Shown here piece by piece: positions 7,154 through 15,410 of a stretch of DNA of 22,938 nucleotides. The DNA is from Dokdonella_A sp040005635 (lineage in GTDB: Bacteria > Pseudomonadota > Gammaproteobacteria > Xanthomonadales > Rhodanobacteraceae). The stretch spans positions 1 through 22,938 of the forward strand of contig JBDTYM010000064.1 of the NCBI GenBank assembly GCA_040005635.1. The letters run 5' to 3'. The position numbers and the translations under genes are program-made. A model generated the notes under the pieces. It saw nothing but the letters and a program-made list of their open reading frames with translations. It did not search any database and was not told the origin of the DNA. Numbering within the stretch: position 1 is the stretch's first letter; every line of letters begins with the position of its first letter.

Positions 7154-8340
7154 GGCGCGCGCACCTCGCGCATCAGCTGTGCCAGGCGCACACCCTGCAG
7201 ATGCGTCTGATCGACCCAGCGCACGACGTCATCGACGGCATGCGGCCGCCGCGCGGCCAGCGCGCACTCGAGCGCGATGCGTGCATCGAGCGGCTCCTTC
7301 TGCACGTTCCAGTTCTGCAGCGCCAGCTCCAGCGCCGCGTCGGGCACGCCCTGGATCGCCAGCGTGAAGCGCGCTTCCTCGCGCAGATGGACACGATCGC
7401 CACGCTCGCGCAAGGCGGCGAAACGATCGGCCAGATCGCGCGCACTGCGCGCCGCATCGGCTGATCCCAGCGCACGATCGGCCTGCGCACGTCGCAGCAG
7501 CAGGACATCGACCGGCGTATCCAGTGCGATCAGCGCTACGACGTCGGCAGGACGACCGCTATCGAGCAGGAAATCCGCGTAGGCGGCGATCGTGTAGGCG
7601 TCACTCGGATCAATTGCCAAGCTTGCGTGGTACCAACGTTCGGCATCGAGCGGTCGGCCGAGTCGCTCGGCCAGCTCCGCCTGCAAGGTCATTGCCCAGG
7701 TCTGCACATGCAGCGCGCCGACGAGCGCACCCGGACGCGCCAGCAGCGCGTCGATCGTGTCGAAGGCAGCAGCGGCATTGCCGGAAACACCATCGACGGC
7801 GGCTGTGCAGATCGCACCGATCGCCACCGCCGCGGCGGCGGCGACATGCGCGCAGCTCGTCCGGGCGGAGGCTAGATCGCCGGTGACCTGCTGCACCGTG
7901 GCAAGTGTCAACAAGGCCTGCGCGTTCGCCGGTTCGCGCGCGATGATCTGCTGCAGATCCGCGCGCGCCGCGTCGAACTGATGACTGCTCTGCCGGATCG
8001 TCGCGCGCAGCAACACGACCGGTACAGCGGGGGCTTCTTCATCCCACCACGGCGCCAGCGTTGCCTGCGCGTGACCGAGTTGGCGCGGATCGGATTCGCT
8101 GCGTGCGCGCTCGACATAGACCTGTGCGAGGCGTAACGCGACATCCAGATTGTTCGGATCGCGTGCCAGCAACGTCTGCAGGGCGCGCGTCATGCGATCG
8201 GCATGGCTGCCGCTTTGCAACGGCAGTTGTTCGAGCACGTCGGTATCGCTCGCCGGCAGATACGCGGCCGCCCAGGCCGCATTCGTGCACACGAATGCGA
8301 GCGCTGCCACCAGCGCGTGAATGCTTCCAGCGATCTTCAT
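7150..8340 (-). CDS. Exported tetratricopeptide-repeat protein
   Basis: This 396-residue protein has a signal peptide (1 to about 26, MKIAGSIHALVAALAF then AWAAA) and an all-helical body with recognisable TPR units: ALQTLLARDPNNLDVALRLA, then DLQQIIAREPANAQALLTLA and AERWYHASLAIDPSDAYTIAAYADFLLDSG in sequence order. It should be a periplasmic protein-interaction scaffold. I use ATG 8340 because the signal peptide starts there; an upstream in-frame codon at 8364 adds eight residues that spoil it. It sits 52 bp after the DUF4331 gene, with a strong hairpin in the gap, and shares ATGA with the HupE-like gene, so it is the middle gene of a three-gene unit. No enzyme motif is seen. Confidence 0.83.
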   Translation of the reverse strand: MKIAGSIHALVAALAFVCTNAAWAAAYLPASDTDVLEQLPLQSGSHADRMTRALQTLLARDPNNLDVALRLAQVYVERARSESDPRQLGHAQATLAPWWDEEAPAVPVVLLRATIRQSSHQFDAARADLQQIIAREPANAQALLTLATVQQVTGDLASARTSCAHVAAAAAVAIGAICTAAVDGVSGNAAAAFDTIDALLARPGALVGALHVQTWAMTLQAELAERLGRPLDAERWYHASLAIDPSDAYTIAAYADFLLDSGRPADVVALIALDTPVDVLLLRRAQADRALGSADAARSARDLADRFAALRERGDRVHLREEARFTLAIQGVPDAALELALQNWNVQKEPLDARIALECALAARRPHAVDDVVRWVDQTHLQGVRLAQLMREVRAP

Positions 8341-8353
8341 CTGTGTTCCGATC

Positions 8354-8386
8354 GACGCCGCCATCCCGCGACGGGACGGCGGCGTC
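8354..8386 (-). other. Intercistronic hairpin between DUF4331 and TPR genes
   Basis: GACGCCGCC (8354-8362) pairs with 8378-8386; after one A/C mismatch TCCCG pairs with CGGGA around a 3-nt CGA loop. That is 14 bp in 33 nt, filling most of the gap between two genes of one operon. There is no T tract, so a 3'-end stabiliser or processing site for the DUF4331 message is more likely than a full terminator. Confidence 0.6.
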
Positions 8387-8392
8387 GGGTAC

Positions 8393-9940
8393 TTACGGCG
8401 AAGTCGGATTGGCAGGCAGACCGTTGCTGCCGTTCGGCGAGCCCGGCAACGGCGTCGTCAGGTACGGGAACGCGTCATCGAACTGGCTGTCCTCGACCAG
8501 AACGCCATCGGTATACGGCAGGTCGGCACTCGCCGGTTTGCCCGGACCCGTCGGCAACAGATAGCCCATCGCGACGCGCAGCTCAATGTCGACGACATCG
8601 TCGCCAGGACGACGGCCATTCGGGAATCCGGCAGGATCGCAACCGGGATTGCCGAGGGTCAGCGCGCCATTCACGAAACACGCCGCAGCGCCGAGGCTGT
8701 TCTGGCCGCCCTTGGGCGTGACCGGCAACGAAGTGTTCAGCCGCAGCATTTCCGATGCGACGACATTCGTGGGCTGATTGACGCCGGGCACTCCGGTCAG
8801 AAAGGCCGCAACCAGATCGGTACGCGGAAATACCGTCGGTGCCTGCACGCCATCGGCGCCGAACAGTATTTCGAGCAGCGCCGGCAGCGTCGGATTGGTC
8901 ACGTAGGTCGCGAACTGCGCATCATCCTTCGGCTCGCTGGCGTTGAACTTGTCCTTGTCCTTCAGCCCGATCACCAGCTCGTTGACCAGTGGCATGCCGA
9001 GGCGCGACAGCTGGACAAGATTTCTGTTGACGATCAGGCGCCGCAACGGCTCGTTGCTGACCAGGCGCGACTGCGGAAGACTCGACGTGCTCCAGACGCC
9101 GATCACCGGATCGCCATTGGTCACGCAAGCGATCGGCAATTCCATCGCGATCGACGTGATGTTCTTGCCGGCCGTCGCATTCGTCGATCCCGCGCGACTG
9201 CCGATCACGCGCGAGGTCGGAATATTGACGAGGTCGAAGATCTCGCCGAGGTTGACGCCGAACCCCTCTTTGCGCTGGCCGACGAAGACCTTGCCCGGCG
9301 TGGTGCAGCCAGGAATATTGACCGAATAGATATGCTGTCCCGCGTAGGCTGCATAGTCGGGGATCGACTTGTTGCCGATATTGTCGATCGGCTTGAGGAA
9401 CTGACTCGTTCCATCCGTGACGTTGGTCAGGTTGCCGCGTACGTTGCTGGGCTGCAAGCGCGGCCCCCGGATTTCCAGCACGTTGAAACTTTCGATGTCG
9501 TTCGCCGCCGATGAATCGGTCGCGCTTATCTGACCGGCGTTGCGCAGCGGTATCGCGACATTCTGTCCACCGACGTTGAGTTCGATGTTCTTCAGGTCGT
9601 ACTGGAATCGGAACTGGAAGGTGAGGTCTTCCTGCGCATCGCCGTTGTTGTCGATGTGGATCTCGTAGATGCCATCCGGATCCATCGTGAAATAGTTGGG
9701 ACCGCCGAATGGATCCTGCAAGGGATCGTAGTTGGCGACGATCGTGACGAAGTCGGCGCGCCCCGGCTCGTAGCTGCGGAACGCATAAACGTCGGTACCG
9801 TCCATTTTCGGATGCTGTGTGATTCCGGGGGCCTCGCGATGACTGGAGGCGGCCGCCGGCAAAGCGGCGGCGGCGAAACAGCTGATGATCGCGCCGGCCA
9901 GCAGCGCGCGCGCCGGTACGGCGAATGGCTGAAATCTCAT
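8393..9940 (-). CDS. DUF4331 family exported protein
   Basis: The 515-residue product has a signal peptide (about 1-31, ending LPAAA) followed at once by SSHREAPGITQHPKMDGTDVY, the hallmark opening of DUF4331. Further family features are FVTIVANYDPLQDPFGGPNY at about 64-83, the Asp/Asn-rich stretch DPDGIYEIHIDNNGDAQEDL near 88-106 that looks like a calcium site, and a C-terminal GRRPGDDVVDIELRVAMGYL segment. ATG 9940 has AAGGAAAG upstream. The frame is open a further 184 codons upstream, but that stretch is not coding in character. It is the first gene of the DUF4331-TPR-HupE unit. The biochemical role of DUF4331 is not known to me; export and probable metal binding are inferred. Confidence 0.9.
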   Translation of the reverse strand: MRFQPFAVPARALLAGAIISCFAAAALPAAASSHREAPGITQHPKMDGTDVYAFRSYEPGRADFVTIVANYDPLQDPFGGPNYFTMDPDGIYEIHIDNNGDAQEDLTFQFRFQYDLKNIELNVGGQNVAIPLRNAGQISATDSSAANDIESFNVLEIRGPRLQPSNVRGNLTNVTDGTSQFLKPIDNIGNKSIPDYAAYAGQHIYSVNIPGCTTPGKVFVGQRKEGFGVNLGEIFDLVNIPTSRVIGSRAGSTNATAGKNITSIAMELPIACVTNGDPVIGVWSTSSLPQSRLVSNEPLRRLIVNRNLVQLSRLGMPLVNELVIGLKDKDKFNASEPKDDAQFATYVTNPTLPALLEILFGADGVQAPTVFPRTDLVAAFLTGVPGVNQPTNVVASEMLRLNTSLPVTPKGGQNSLGAAACFVNGALTLGNPGCDPAGFPNGRRPGDDVVDIELRVAMGYLLPTGPGKPASADLPYTDGVLVEDSQFDDAFPYLTTPLPGSPNGSNGLPANPTSP

Positions 9941-10364
9941 GGGACTTTCCTTCTGCAGATGTGGGCAGCGAGGAATAAACGTGCTGCGGGCTTGTGTACG
10001 AGGTGTCCGCCTGTTTGGATGCGGCCGCCTGCAGCAGAAGAGTGAAAACAGCGTGCGCGTCGAGGAATGCGCCATGCGAAGCGTGTTGGCTGCATCCGGA
10101 TTCACCCCGATGCCGTATCTACCGAGAGGGCTCATGCGCCTCAGGTAGCGCCGCATGACACGTGCATCGCGCCGCCTCGATGGGCACCGATCAGCGGCGC
10201 AAGCAAACGCGTCCTGTCGCGGTTTCAGCACGCGACATGAGCGCGATGCGCGCTGCCGTGAAGCTGCAGTCCATCCACCGCGCGAACCACACGAAGGCTG
10301 GCGACTCGAAGCAGCGTTGTCTTGCGCGGGCCGCCACCCGTGCATTGCTCGCCGCCAGGCGCGC
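9941..10364. other. Intergenic stretch, 424 bp
   Basis: No convincing gene is seen on either strand. It must hold the promoter of the DUF4331 operon, but I find no clear -10/-35. It contains an inverted repeat TGTCGCG (10215-10221) with CGCGACA (10231-10237) around a 9-nt loop, 128 bp beyond the transporter's stop codon, of unknown role. Long open frames here are G+C-driven. Confidence 0.6.
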
Positions 10365-11789
10365 TCAGCCGCTGCCGGGTTTCCGAATGAGCGCGAATGC
10401 ACAGACCGCCGCGAAGGCGGAGCAGGCAGCGCCGGCCAGAGCGGCCGCGTGGACTCGGCCCAGCAACAACGCATCGGAGTCACCCGCTGCAAAGACGAAA
10501 CCGAGCAAGGCCGTTGCGATCAGCCCGCCGATGCGTGCGAGTGCGCTGTTGAAGCCGGAAGCAGCACCTACATGGTCCGCATCGACCGATCCCATCACCA
10601 AGGTGGTCAGCGGCGCCACGCAGATTGCCATGCCGATCGCGACCAGCAACGTCGGCGGCAGGATGTTTCGCCAGTAATCGATGTCACCGGCGCCGATGCG
10701 CGCGTACAGCGCCAATCCCGCCGCGACGACCAGGGCTCCGCTCGACAACAACAGCCGTCCACCCAGTTTCGCCGCGACGCTGCCCATCAGCCGCGATCCG
10801 GCTCCGATCACGATGGGCAGCGGCAGCATCGCCGCCCCAGCCTCCACTCCCGAATAGCCTCCGACGCGAATCAGCACGAAGGGCAGCAGGACGATCAGCC
10901 CGCCGAGCGCCGCGTAAAGAAAGAAGGTGAGCAGGCTGAGACCTGCGAAGGTTGCCGTGCCGAACAGGCCCAGCGGCATCAGCGCATCGATGCCTTGTCG
11001 AGCCTCGATCCAGGTGAACAGGGCGATGTTGGCAATGCCCATCAGCAGCACCGCCAGCAAGACGCCGCGTGGAGTTGCCGGATCGGCCGCCGCGGTCAGC
11101 GCCCACACGAGCAGACCCAATCCGAGCGTCACGACGATGCCGCCCGACCAGTCCAGCCGCGCGCCTTCGCGCCGCTCGCGGCTCTCGTCGACATAGCGCG
11201 CGGCCAGCCAAGCTGCGCCCGCGCCGATCGGCAGGTTGACGAGGAAAATCGGCCGCCAGCCGAAATGATCGACGATCCAGCCGCCAATCAGCGGACCTGC
11301 CGCTCCTGCGATCGCGCCCGCCGCCGCCCAGGTGCCGATCGCGCGCCCTCGCTCTTTGCCGCTGAAGCTCGCGCCGAGCAAGGCGAGACTGTTTGGTAGC
11401 AGCAAAGCCGCGCCCAATCCCTGCAGGCCGCGTCCGGCGAGCAGCAGATCCAGCGAAGGCGCGACGGCGCAGAGCACCGACGCGATCAGGAACAGCACGA
11501 TGCCGAGCTGGAAAAGCCGCCGCCGGCCGAAATGATCGCCGGCTGCGCCGCCGAGCAGGATCAGCGCACCCAGCGGCAACAGATAGGCGTTGATTGTCCA
11601 TGACAGGTCGGCCGGGCTCGCATCAAAGGCGCGCGCCAATGTCGGCAGTGCGACGTTCACCACCGAGCCGTCGATGAAGGCCAGACTCGATCCAAGAATC
11701 GTCGCGGCGATCGTGGCGATGGGATGTGCAGTGGCGCCGGCCTCCCGCTTGCTGTTCGCATACGCCGGATCGCTGGGCGTCTGATTCAA
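10365..11789 (-). CDS. MFS efflux transporter, DHA2 (EmrB/QacA-like, 14 TM)
   Basis: This 474-residue inner-membrane protein looks like a proton-driven drug/solute exporter. Motif D1 appears as FIDGSVVNVALPT (39-51), motif A as GDHFGRRR (84-91), and motif C-like AGAAGPLIGGWIVDHFGWRP lies just before FLVNLPIG. The number of hydrophobic stretches fits the 14-helix DHA2 group. The start is TTG 11789, with GGAG 7 bp upstream; the ATGs just upstream are in other frames. No TetR or MarR regulator gene is adjacent and no membrane-fusion partner (EmrA) is present, so it may act alone. Its substrate cannot be read from sequence. Confidence 0.9.
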   Translation of the reverse strand: MNQTPSDPAYANSKREAGATAHPIATIAATILGSSLAFIDGSVVNVALPTLARAFDASPADLSWTINAYLLPLGALILLGGAAGDHFGRRRLFQLGIVLFLIASVLCAVAPSLDLLLAGRGLQGLGAALLLPNSLALLGASFSGKERGRAIGTWAAAGAIAGAAGPLIGGWIVDHFGWRPIFLVNLPIGAGAAWLAARYVDESRERREGARLDWSGGIVVTLGLGLLVWALTAAADPATPRGVLLAVLLMGIANIALFTWIEARQGIDALMPLGLFGTATFAGLSLLTFFLYAALGGLIVLLPFVLIRVGGYSGVEAGAAMLPLPIVIGAGSRLMGSVAAKLGGRLLLSSGALVVAAGLALYARIGAGDIDYWRNILPPTLLVAIGMAICVAPLTTLVMGSVDADHVGAASGFNSALARIGGLIATALLGFVFAAGDSDALLLGRVHAAALAGAACSAFAAVCAFALIRKPGSG

Positions 11790-12162
11790 GCGAACACTCC
11801 GGCGCGGCCTTCTTCATGCACGTGAAACATTCTCGCATGCTCCCTGGGGGCATGACGGTCCGTTTCGAATTCTCACGCGAGGTCCGCGGCGCGTTCGAGC
11901 GTGTGCATGCAGCGCTGTGGCAACCCCTCTATTTTTTTACTTTTGCATAAATCGGCTGAGCAGGTTCACCGCCAAACGGAAAACGGAGCTATTCTTGCGA
12001 CAGGGAAAGCGAAGGCTGCGTCAGCACCCGTTGCGCGATGCTGCAAACCTTCGAATTCGGCAAGGATGAGCACTGCGTTCAATACGCGATGGATTCCGTT
12101 TGCGAACGTGAGGCTTCCAGTCGCCGTCGGTAGAACCGTCAACGTGGTCCCAGGAGTCGAAC
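11790..12162. other. Divergent intergenic region, 373 bp, with AT-rich island
   Basis: This separates the transporter (minus) from the dehydrogenase operon (plus). A run of A+T at 11928-11952 (CTATTTTTTTACTTTTGCATAAAT) stands out and is the likely site of one or both promoters, though no consensus -35 is found. An imperfect hairpin at 11836-11854 (CATGCTCCC/GGGGGCATG) lies in the transporter leader and could be an operator or leader structure. I see no gene. Confidence 0.5.
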
Positions 12163-12903
12163 ATGTCTGACTTCAGTCGGCGTACTTTCGTAAAAAGTCT
12201 CGGTGCCGCGGCCATGCTGCCGGCTGCGATCGCCGCTCCGGCATTGACGGTCGCAGCTTCCGCTGGCGCCGCCACAGCCACCGCCGCGCCGGATACCCCG
12301 TTTTACCTCTTCTTCAACGCCGAAGAAGTCGCCTTCATGGAAGCGGCGTGCGAGCGCCTGATTCCAGCGGACGAAAACGGCCCCGGTGCACTGCAAGCCT
12401 GGGTTCCGAACTACTTCGACAAGCAACTCGGTGGTGGCTGGGGCGCCGGCGAGCGTCTGTATCGCAGCGGCCCCTGGCAGGAAGGCACACCGACGCAGGG
12501 CTATCAGCTGCCCTTCACGCCGGCGGAACTGTTCCGCACCGCGATCCGCGCGATCAATGCGGAGTTCAGCGCACAGGACAAGGCGTTCAACGCCCTCGAT
12601 GCGGATGCGCAGGACGCCTATCTGAAGACACTGCAAGCCGGAGGCAAGGACCTTGGCGGCGTGCCGGCGGGCGTGTTCTTCGAGTTGCTGCTGAAGATGA
12701 CCGTGGAAGGCTATTTCGCCGATCCGGTCTACGGCGGCAACAAGGACATGCTGGCGTGGAGGATGATCGGTTTTCCGGGCGCCTACGCCAACTATTACGA
12801 AGCGATCGACGCGCACGGCGTCGCCTTCGTGCGCGAACCGATGAGCCTGGCCGAAGACGGCCACGGCCACATGCATCCGGCGAATATTCCAGCGAGTCTG
12901 TGA
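12163..12903 (+). CDS. Gluconate 2-dehydrogenase subunit 3 family protein (Tat-exported small subunit)
   Basis: The 246-residue product belongs to the small-subunit family of membrane GMC dehydrogenases. It begins with a twin-arginine signal: SRRTFVK at 5-11, then a hydrophobic Ala-rich stretch to about residue 42. The mature part has FFNAEEVAFMEAACERLIPAD, the usual family opening, and later FFELLLKMTVEGYFADPVYGGN and MLAWRMIGFPGAY. In related complexes this subunit escorts the FAD subunit, which lacks its own signal, through Tat; that fits the signal-less next gene. ATG 12163 has AGGAG 6 bp upstream. The next gene starts 43 bp downstream. Confidence 0.92.
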   Translation: MSDFSRRTFVKSLGAAAMLPAAIAAPALTVAASAGAATATAAPDTPFYLFFNAEEVAFMEAACERLIPADENGPGALQAWVPNYFDKQLGGGWGAGERLYRSGPWQEGTPTQGYQLPFTPAELFRTAIRAINAEFSAQDKAFNALDADAQDAYLKTLQAGGKDLGGVPAGVFFELLLKMTVEGYFADPVYGGNKDMLAWRMIGFPGAYANYYEAIDAHGVAFVREPMSLAEDGHGHMHPANIPASL

Positions 12904-12946
12904 TCGTCGTTCGATTCCCTTGCGCCAGCCTCGAACGGAGCCAGCC

Positions 12947-14716
12947 ATGACACAGGTAATGAAAGCCGCCGATGTCGTCATCATAGGCGTCGGTATGGTG
13001 GGTAGCATCATCGCCAAGGAACTCGCCGCCGCCGGCTACAAGGTTGTCGGTCTCGAGCGCGGCGAGCCGCGCTTCACGGTGCCCGATTTCCAGGGCCCCG
13101 GTGTCCACGACGAACTGCGCTTCGACGTGCGCAAGGCACTGATGCAGGACAACACGCGCGAAGCGGTCACGTTCCGCAACCAGGTCGCGCAGACCGCACT
13201 GCCGATCCGCCGCTGGGAATCATTCCTGCCCGGCACCGGCCTCGGCGGTTCGCAAGTGCACTGGAATGGCCAGACCTACCGCTTCCAGGCGCAGGATTTC
13301 GCGATGGCCTCGCACGTGCGCGAGCGCTACGGCAAGGACTTCCTCGATCCGGATCTGCGCGTCCAGGACTGGGGCGTGATTTATGCCGATCTCGAACCGC
13401 ACTACGATCGCTTCGAGTATCTGCTCGGTACCGGCGGCAAGGCCGGCAACCTCAAGGGCAAGATCCAGCCCGGCGGCGATCCGTTCGAGTCGCCGCGTTC
13501 GCGCGAGTATCCGACGCGGCCGATGAAGGAGCATTACTCCGGCGCGATGTTCCGCAAGGCGGCCAACTCACTCGGCTATCACCCGTTCCCGCAGCCCTCG
13601 TCGAACCTCAGCGAACCGTATACGAATCCGGAAGGACTCAAGCTCAACACCTGCGTGTTCTGCGGCTTCTGCGAGCGCTTCGCGTGCGAGCATTACGCCA
13701 AGGCCGTTCCGCAGACTTTCATCCTGCCGGTGCTGATGAAGAATCCGAATTTCGAGCTGCGCACCGGCGCCCAGGTACAGCGCATCAATCTCGATTCCAG
13801 CAAGACCAAGGCCACCGGCGTGACCTACATCGATGCGGCCGGGCGCGAGTTCGAGCAACCCGCCGCGCTGGTGATCACCTGCTCCTTCGCGCTCAACAAT
13901 GTGCGCATGCTGCTGCTGTCCGGCGTCGGCAAACCCTACGATCCGGCCAGCGGCACCGGTGTGGTCGGGCGCAACTACGCCTACCAGACGATGAGCACGG
14001 TCGCTTCGTTCTTCGACAAGGACGTGATCGTCAATCCGTTCATGGCGTCGGGCGCATCCGGCACGCTGATCAACGACTTCGCCGGCGAAAACTTCGATCA
14101 TTCGAAGCTGGGCTTCATCGGCGGTTCGTTCATCGGCGCGGTCAACACGAACGGCCGGCCGATCAACTACCACCCGGTACCGCCGGGCACGCAAGCCTGG
14201 GGCAAGGGCTGGAAGAAGGCCGTCGCCGATCACTACAACCACACCGTGATGTTCAGCATCCACGGCAGTTCGATGGCGCAGAAGCAGAACTATCTCGACC
14301 TCGATCCGACCTACAAGGATGCCTGGGGCCAGCCACTGCTGCGGATGACGTTCGACTTCCCGAAGAACGACCTCGCGATGGCCGAGTACGTCACCGGCAA
14401 GGGCGTCGAGATCGGCAAGGCGATGGGCGCCAAGCAAGTCGTCGGTACGCCGCGCAAAGGACCGTACACGATCACGCAGTACCAGACCACGCACAACACT
14501 GGCGGCACAGTGATGGGCGACGATCCGTCGACCAGCGTCGTCAATCGCTACCTGCAGGTGTGGGATGTGCCGAACGTGTTCGTCGTCGGCGCGTCGAATT
14601 TTCCGCAGAACGCGACCTGGAATCCGACCGACACGATCGGCGCGCTGACCTACTGGGCGATCGATGCGTTGAAGAACAAATACCTGAAGAATCCCGGCCG
14701 GCTGGTGTCGGCATGA
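12947..14716 (+). CDS. GMC-family FAD-dependent dehydrogenase, large subunit (gluconate dehydrogenase-like)
   Basis: This 589-residue catalytic subunit should oxidise a sugar, sugar acid or polyol in the periplasm. It has the FAD-binding Rossmann motif VVIIGVGMVGSIIAKELAAAG (10-30), the GMC flavin loop PGTGLGGSQVHWNG at 95-108, and the C-terminal active site with His516 in TTHNTGG and Asn559 in ATWNPTDTIGALTYWA. Between the two halves is a cysteine cluster, CVFCGFCERFAC (Cys236, 239, 242, 247), where related FAD dehydrogenases carry a 3Fe-4S cluster. No signal peptide is present, so Tat export together with the upstream subunit is expected. ATG 12947 follows GGAG by 6 bp; the stop overlaps the cytochrome start as ATGA. 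The substrate is not determinable here. Confidence 0.92.
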   Translation: MTQVMKAADVVIIGVGMVGSIIAKELAAAGYKVVGLERGEPRFTVPDFQGPGVHDELRFDVRKALMQDNTREAVTFRNQVAQTALPIRRWESFLPGTGLGGSQVHWNGQTYRFQAQDFAMASHVRERYGKDFLDPDLRVQDWGVIYADLEPHYDRFEYLLGTGGKAGNLKGKIQPGGDPFESPRSREYPTRPMKEHYSGAMFRKAANSLGYHPFPQPSSNLSEPYTNPEGLKLNTCVFCGFCERFACEHYAKAVPQTFILPVLMKNPNFELRTGAQVQRINLDSSKTKATGVTYIDAAGREFEQPAALVITCSFALNNVRMLLLSGVGKPYDPASGTGVVGRNYAYQTMSTVASFFDKDVIVNPFMASGASGTLINDFAGENFDHSKLGFIGGSFIGAVNTNGRPINYHPVPPGTQAWGKGWKKAVADHYNHTVMFSIHGSSMAQKQNYLDLDPTYKDAWGQPLLRMTFDFPKNDLAMAEYVTGKGVEIGKAMGAKQVVGTPRKGPYTITQYQTTHNTGGTVMGDDPSTSVVNRYLQVWDVPNVFVVGASNFPQNATWNPTDTIGALTYWAIDALKNKYLKNPGRLVSA

Positions 14717-15360
14717 ACGCGCGCAATGTTTGTCGGCTGTCCCTCCTCGTAGCGCTGGGCGCAACGGCGGCGTCGGCGATGGCCGCGGCGCCGATCGTGG
14801 GCGACGCGAAGAATGGTGCCGTTCTCGCCGCGGCGTGCCAGGCTTGCCATGGTGCGCAGGGAGAAGGGACGTTCGCGGCGGGATTTCCGCGCCTGGCCGG
14901 CCAGACGGCCGTCTATCTTGAAAAGCAGTTGAACGACTATGCCGCGGACACGCGCTCGAATGCCGTGATGGCGCCCCTGGCGAAGGCCCTGTCGCCGAAA
15001 CAGCGTGCCGATCTCGCGGCGCATTTCGCCGGTCTGTCGCCGCCCTCCACAGCGGCGGGCAGCAGTGCCGGTGCCGGCGTGCTTGCACGCGGTCGGTTAC
15101 TGGCACACGAAGGCGACGAAGCCAAGCAACTGCAGGCCTGCGGCAACTGCCACGGTCCGGAAGGTCGCGGTGAGGCGTTTGCCGCGCCGTATCTGGCCGG
15201 GCAGTCGGCGACCTATCTTGCGGCGGCGATCAAGGAATGGAAAAGCGGCGCACGCAAGAACGACGGCGGCCAGCTGATGGCAGCGGTCGCGAACCGGCTC
15301 GATGACGCTGACATCGCAGCTGTAGCCGCCTACTTCGAGAGCGTTGGTCCGTTGCCCTGA
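14713..15360 (+). CDS. Diheme cytochrome c (c4-like) subunit
   Basis: The 215-residue protein has a signal peptide (1 to about 25, ending SAMAAA) and two similar c-type domains. Domain 1 has CQACH at 42-46 and a probable axial Met86; domain 2 has CGNCH at 143-147 and Met189. Both contain a matching LAGQ(T/S)A-YL segment, the mark of cytochrome c4-type duplication. Its ATG overlaps the stop of the GMC subunit, so it is the expected electron acceptor of that enzyme. Classical gluconate dehydrogenases use a larger triheme cytochrome with a C-terminal membrane anchor; here there are only two hemes and no anchor, so it is probably soluble in the periplasm and passes electrons to an oxidase or another cytochrome. 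Confidence 0.92.
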   Translation: MNARNVCRLSLLVALGATAASAMAAAPIVGDAKNGAVLAAACQACHGAQGEGTFAAGFPRLAGQTAVYLEKQLNDYAADTRSNAVMAPLAKALSPKQRADLAAHFAGLSPPSTAAGSSAGAGVLARGRLLAHEGDEAKQLQACGNCHGPEGRGEAFAAPYLAGQSATYLAAAIKEWKSGARKNDGGQLMAAVANRLDDADIAAVAAYFESVGPLP

Positions 15361-15410
15361 GCGCAGCCAATGCCAAAGCGATCAATTCCCCCTCTTTGCG
15401 GAGTATCACG

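Noticed and set aside
9941..10492. A 184-residue N-terminal extension of the DUF4331 protein
   Set aside because: The signal peptide and SHREAP start lie just after ATG 9940; the extension would overlap the MFS gene and has no domain.
10155..11399. 414-codon plus-strand frame
   Set aside because: It is antisense to the MFS transporter, and its Gln/Arg-rich translation is low in complexity.
13568..15106. 512-codon minus-strand frame
   Set aside because: It lies over the GMC and cytochrome genes, which have clear motifs; its own translation has no recognisable domain.
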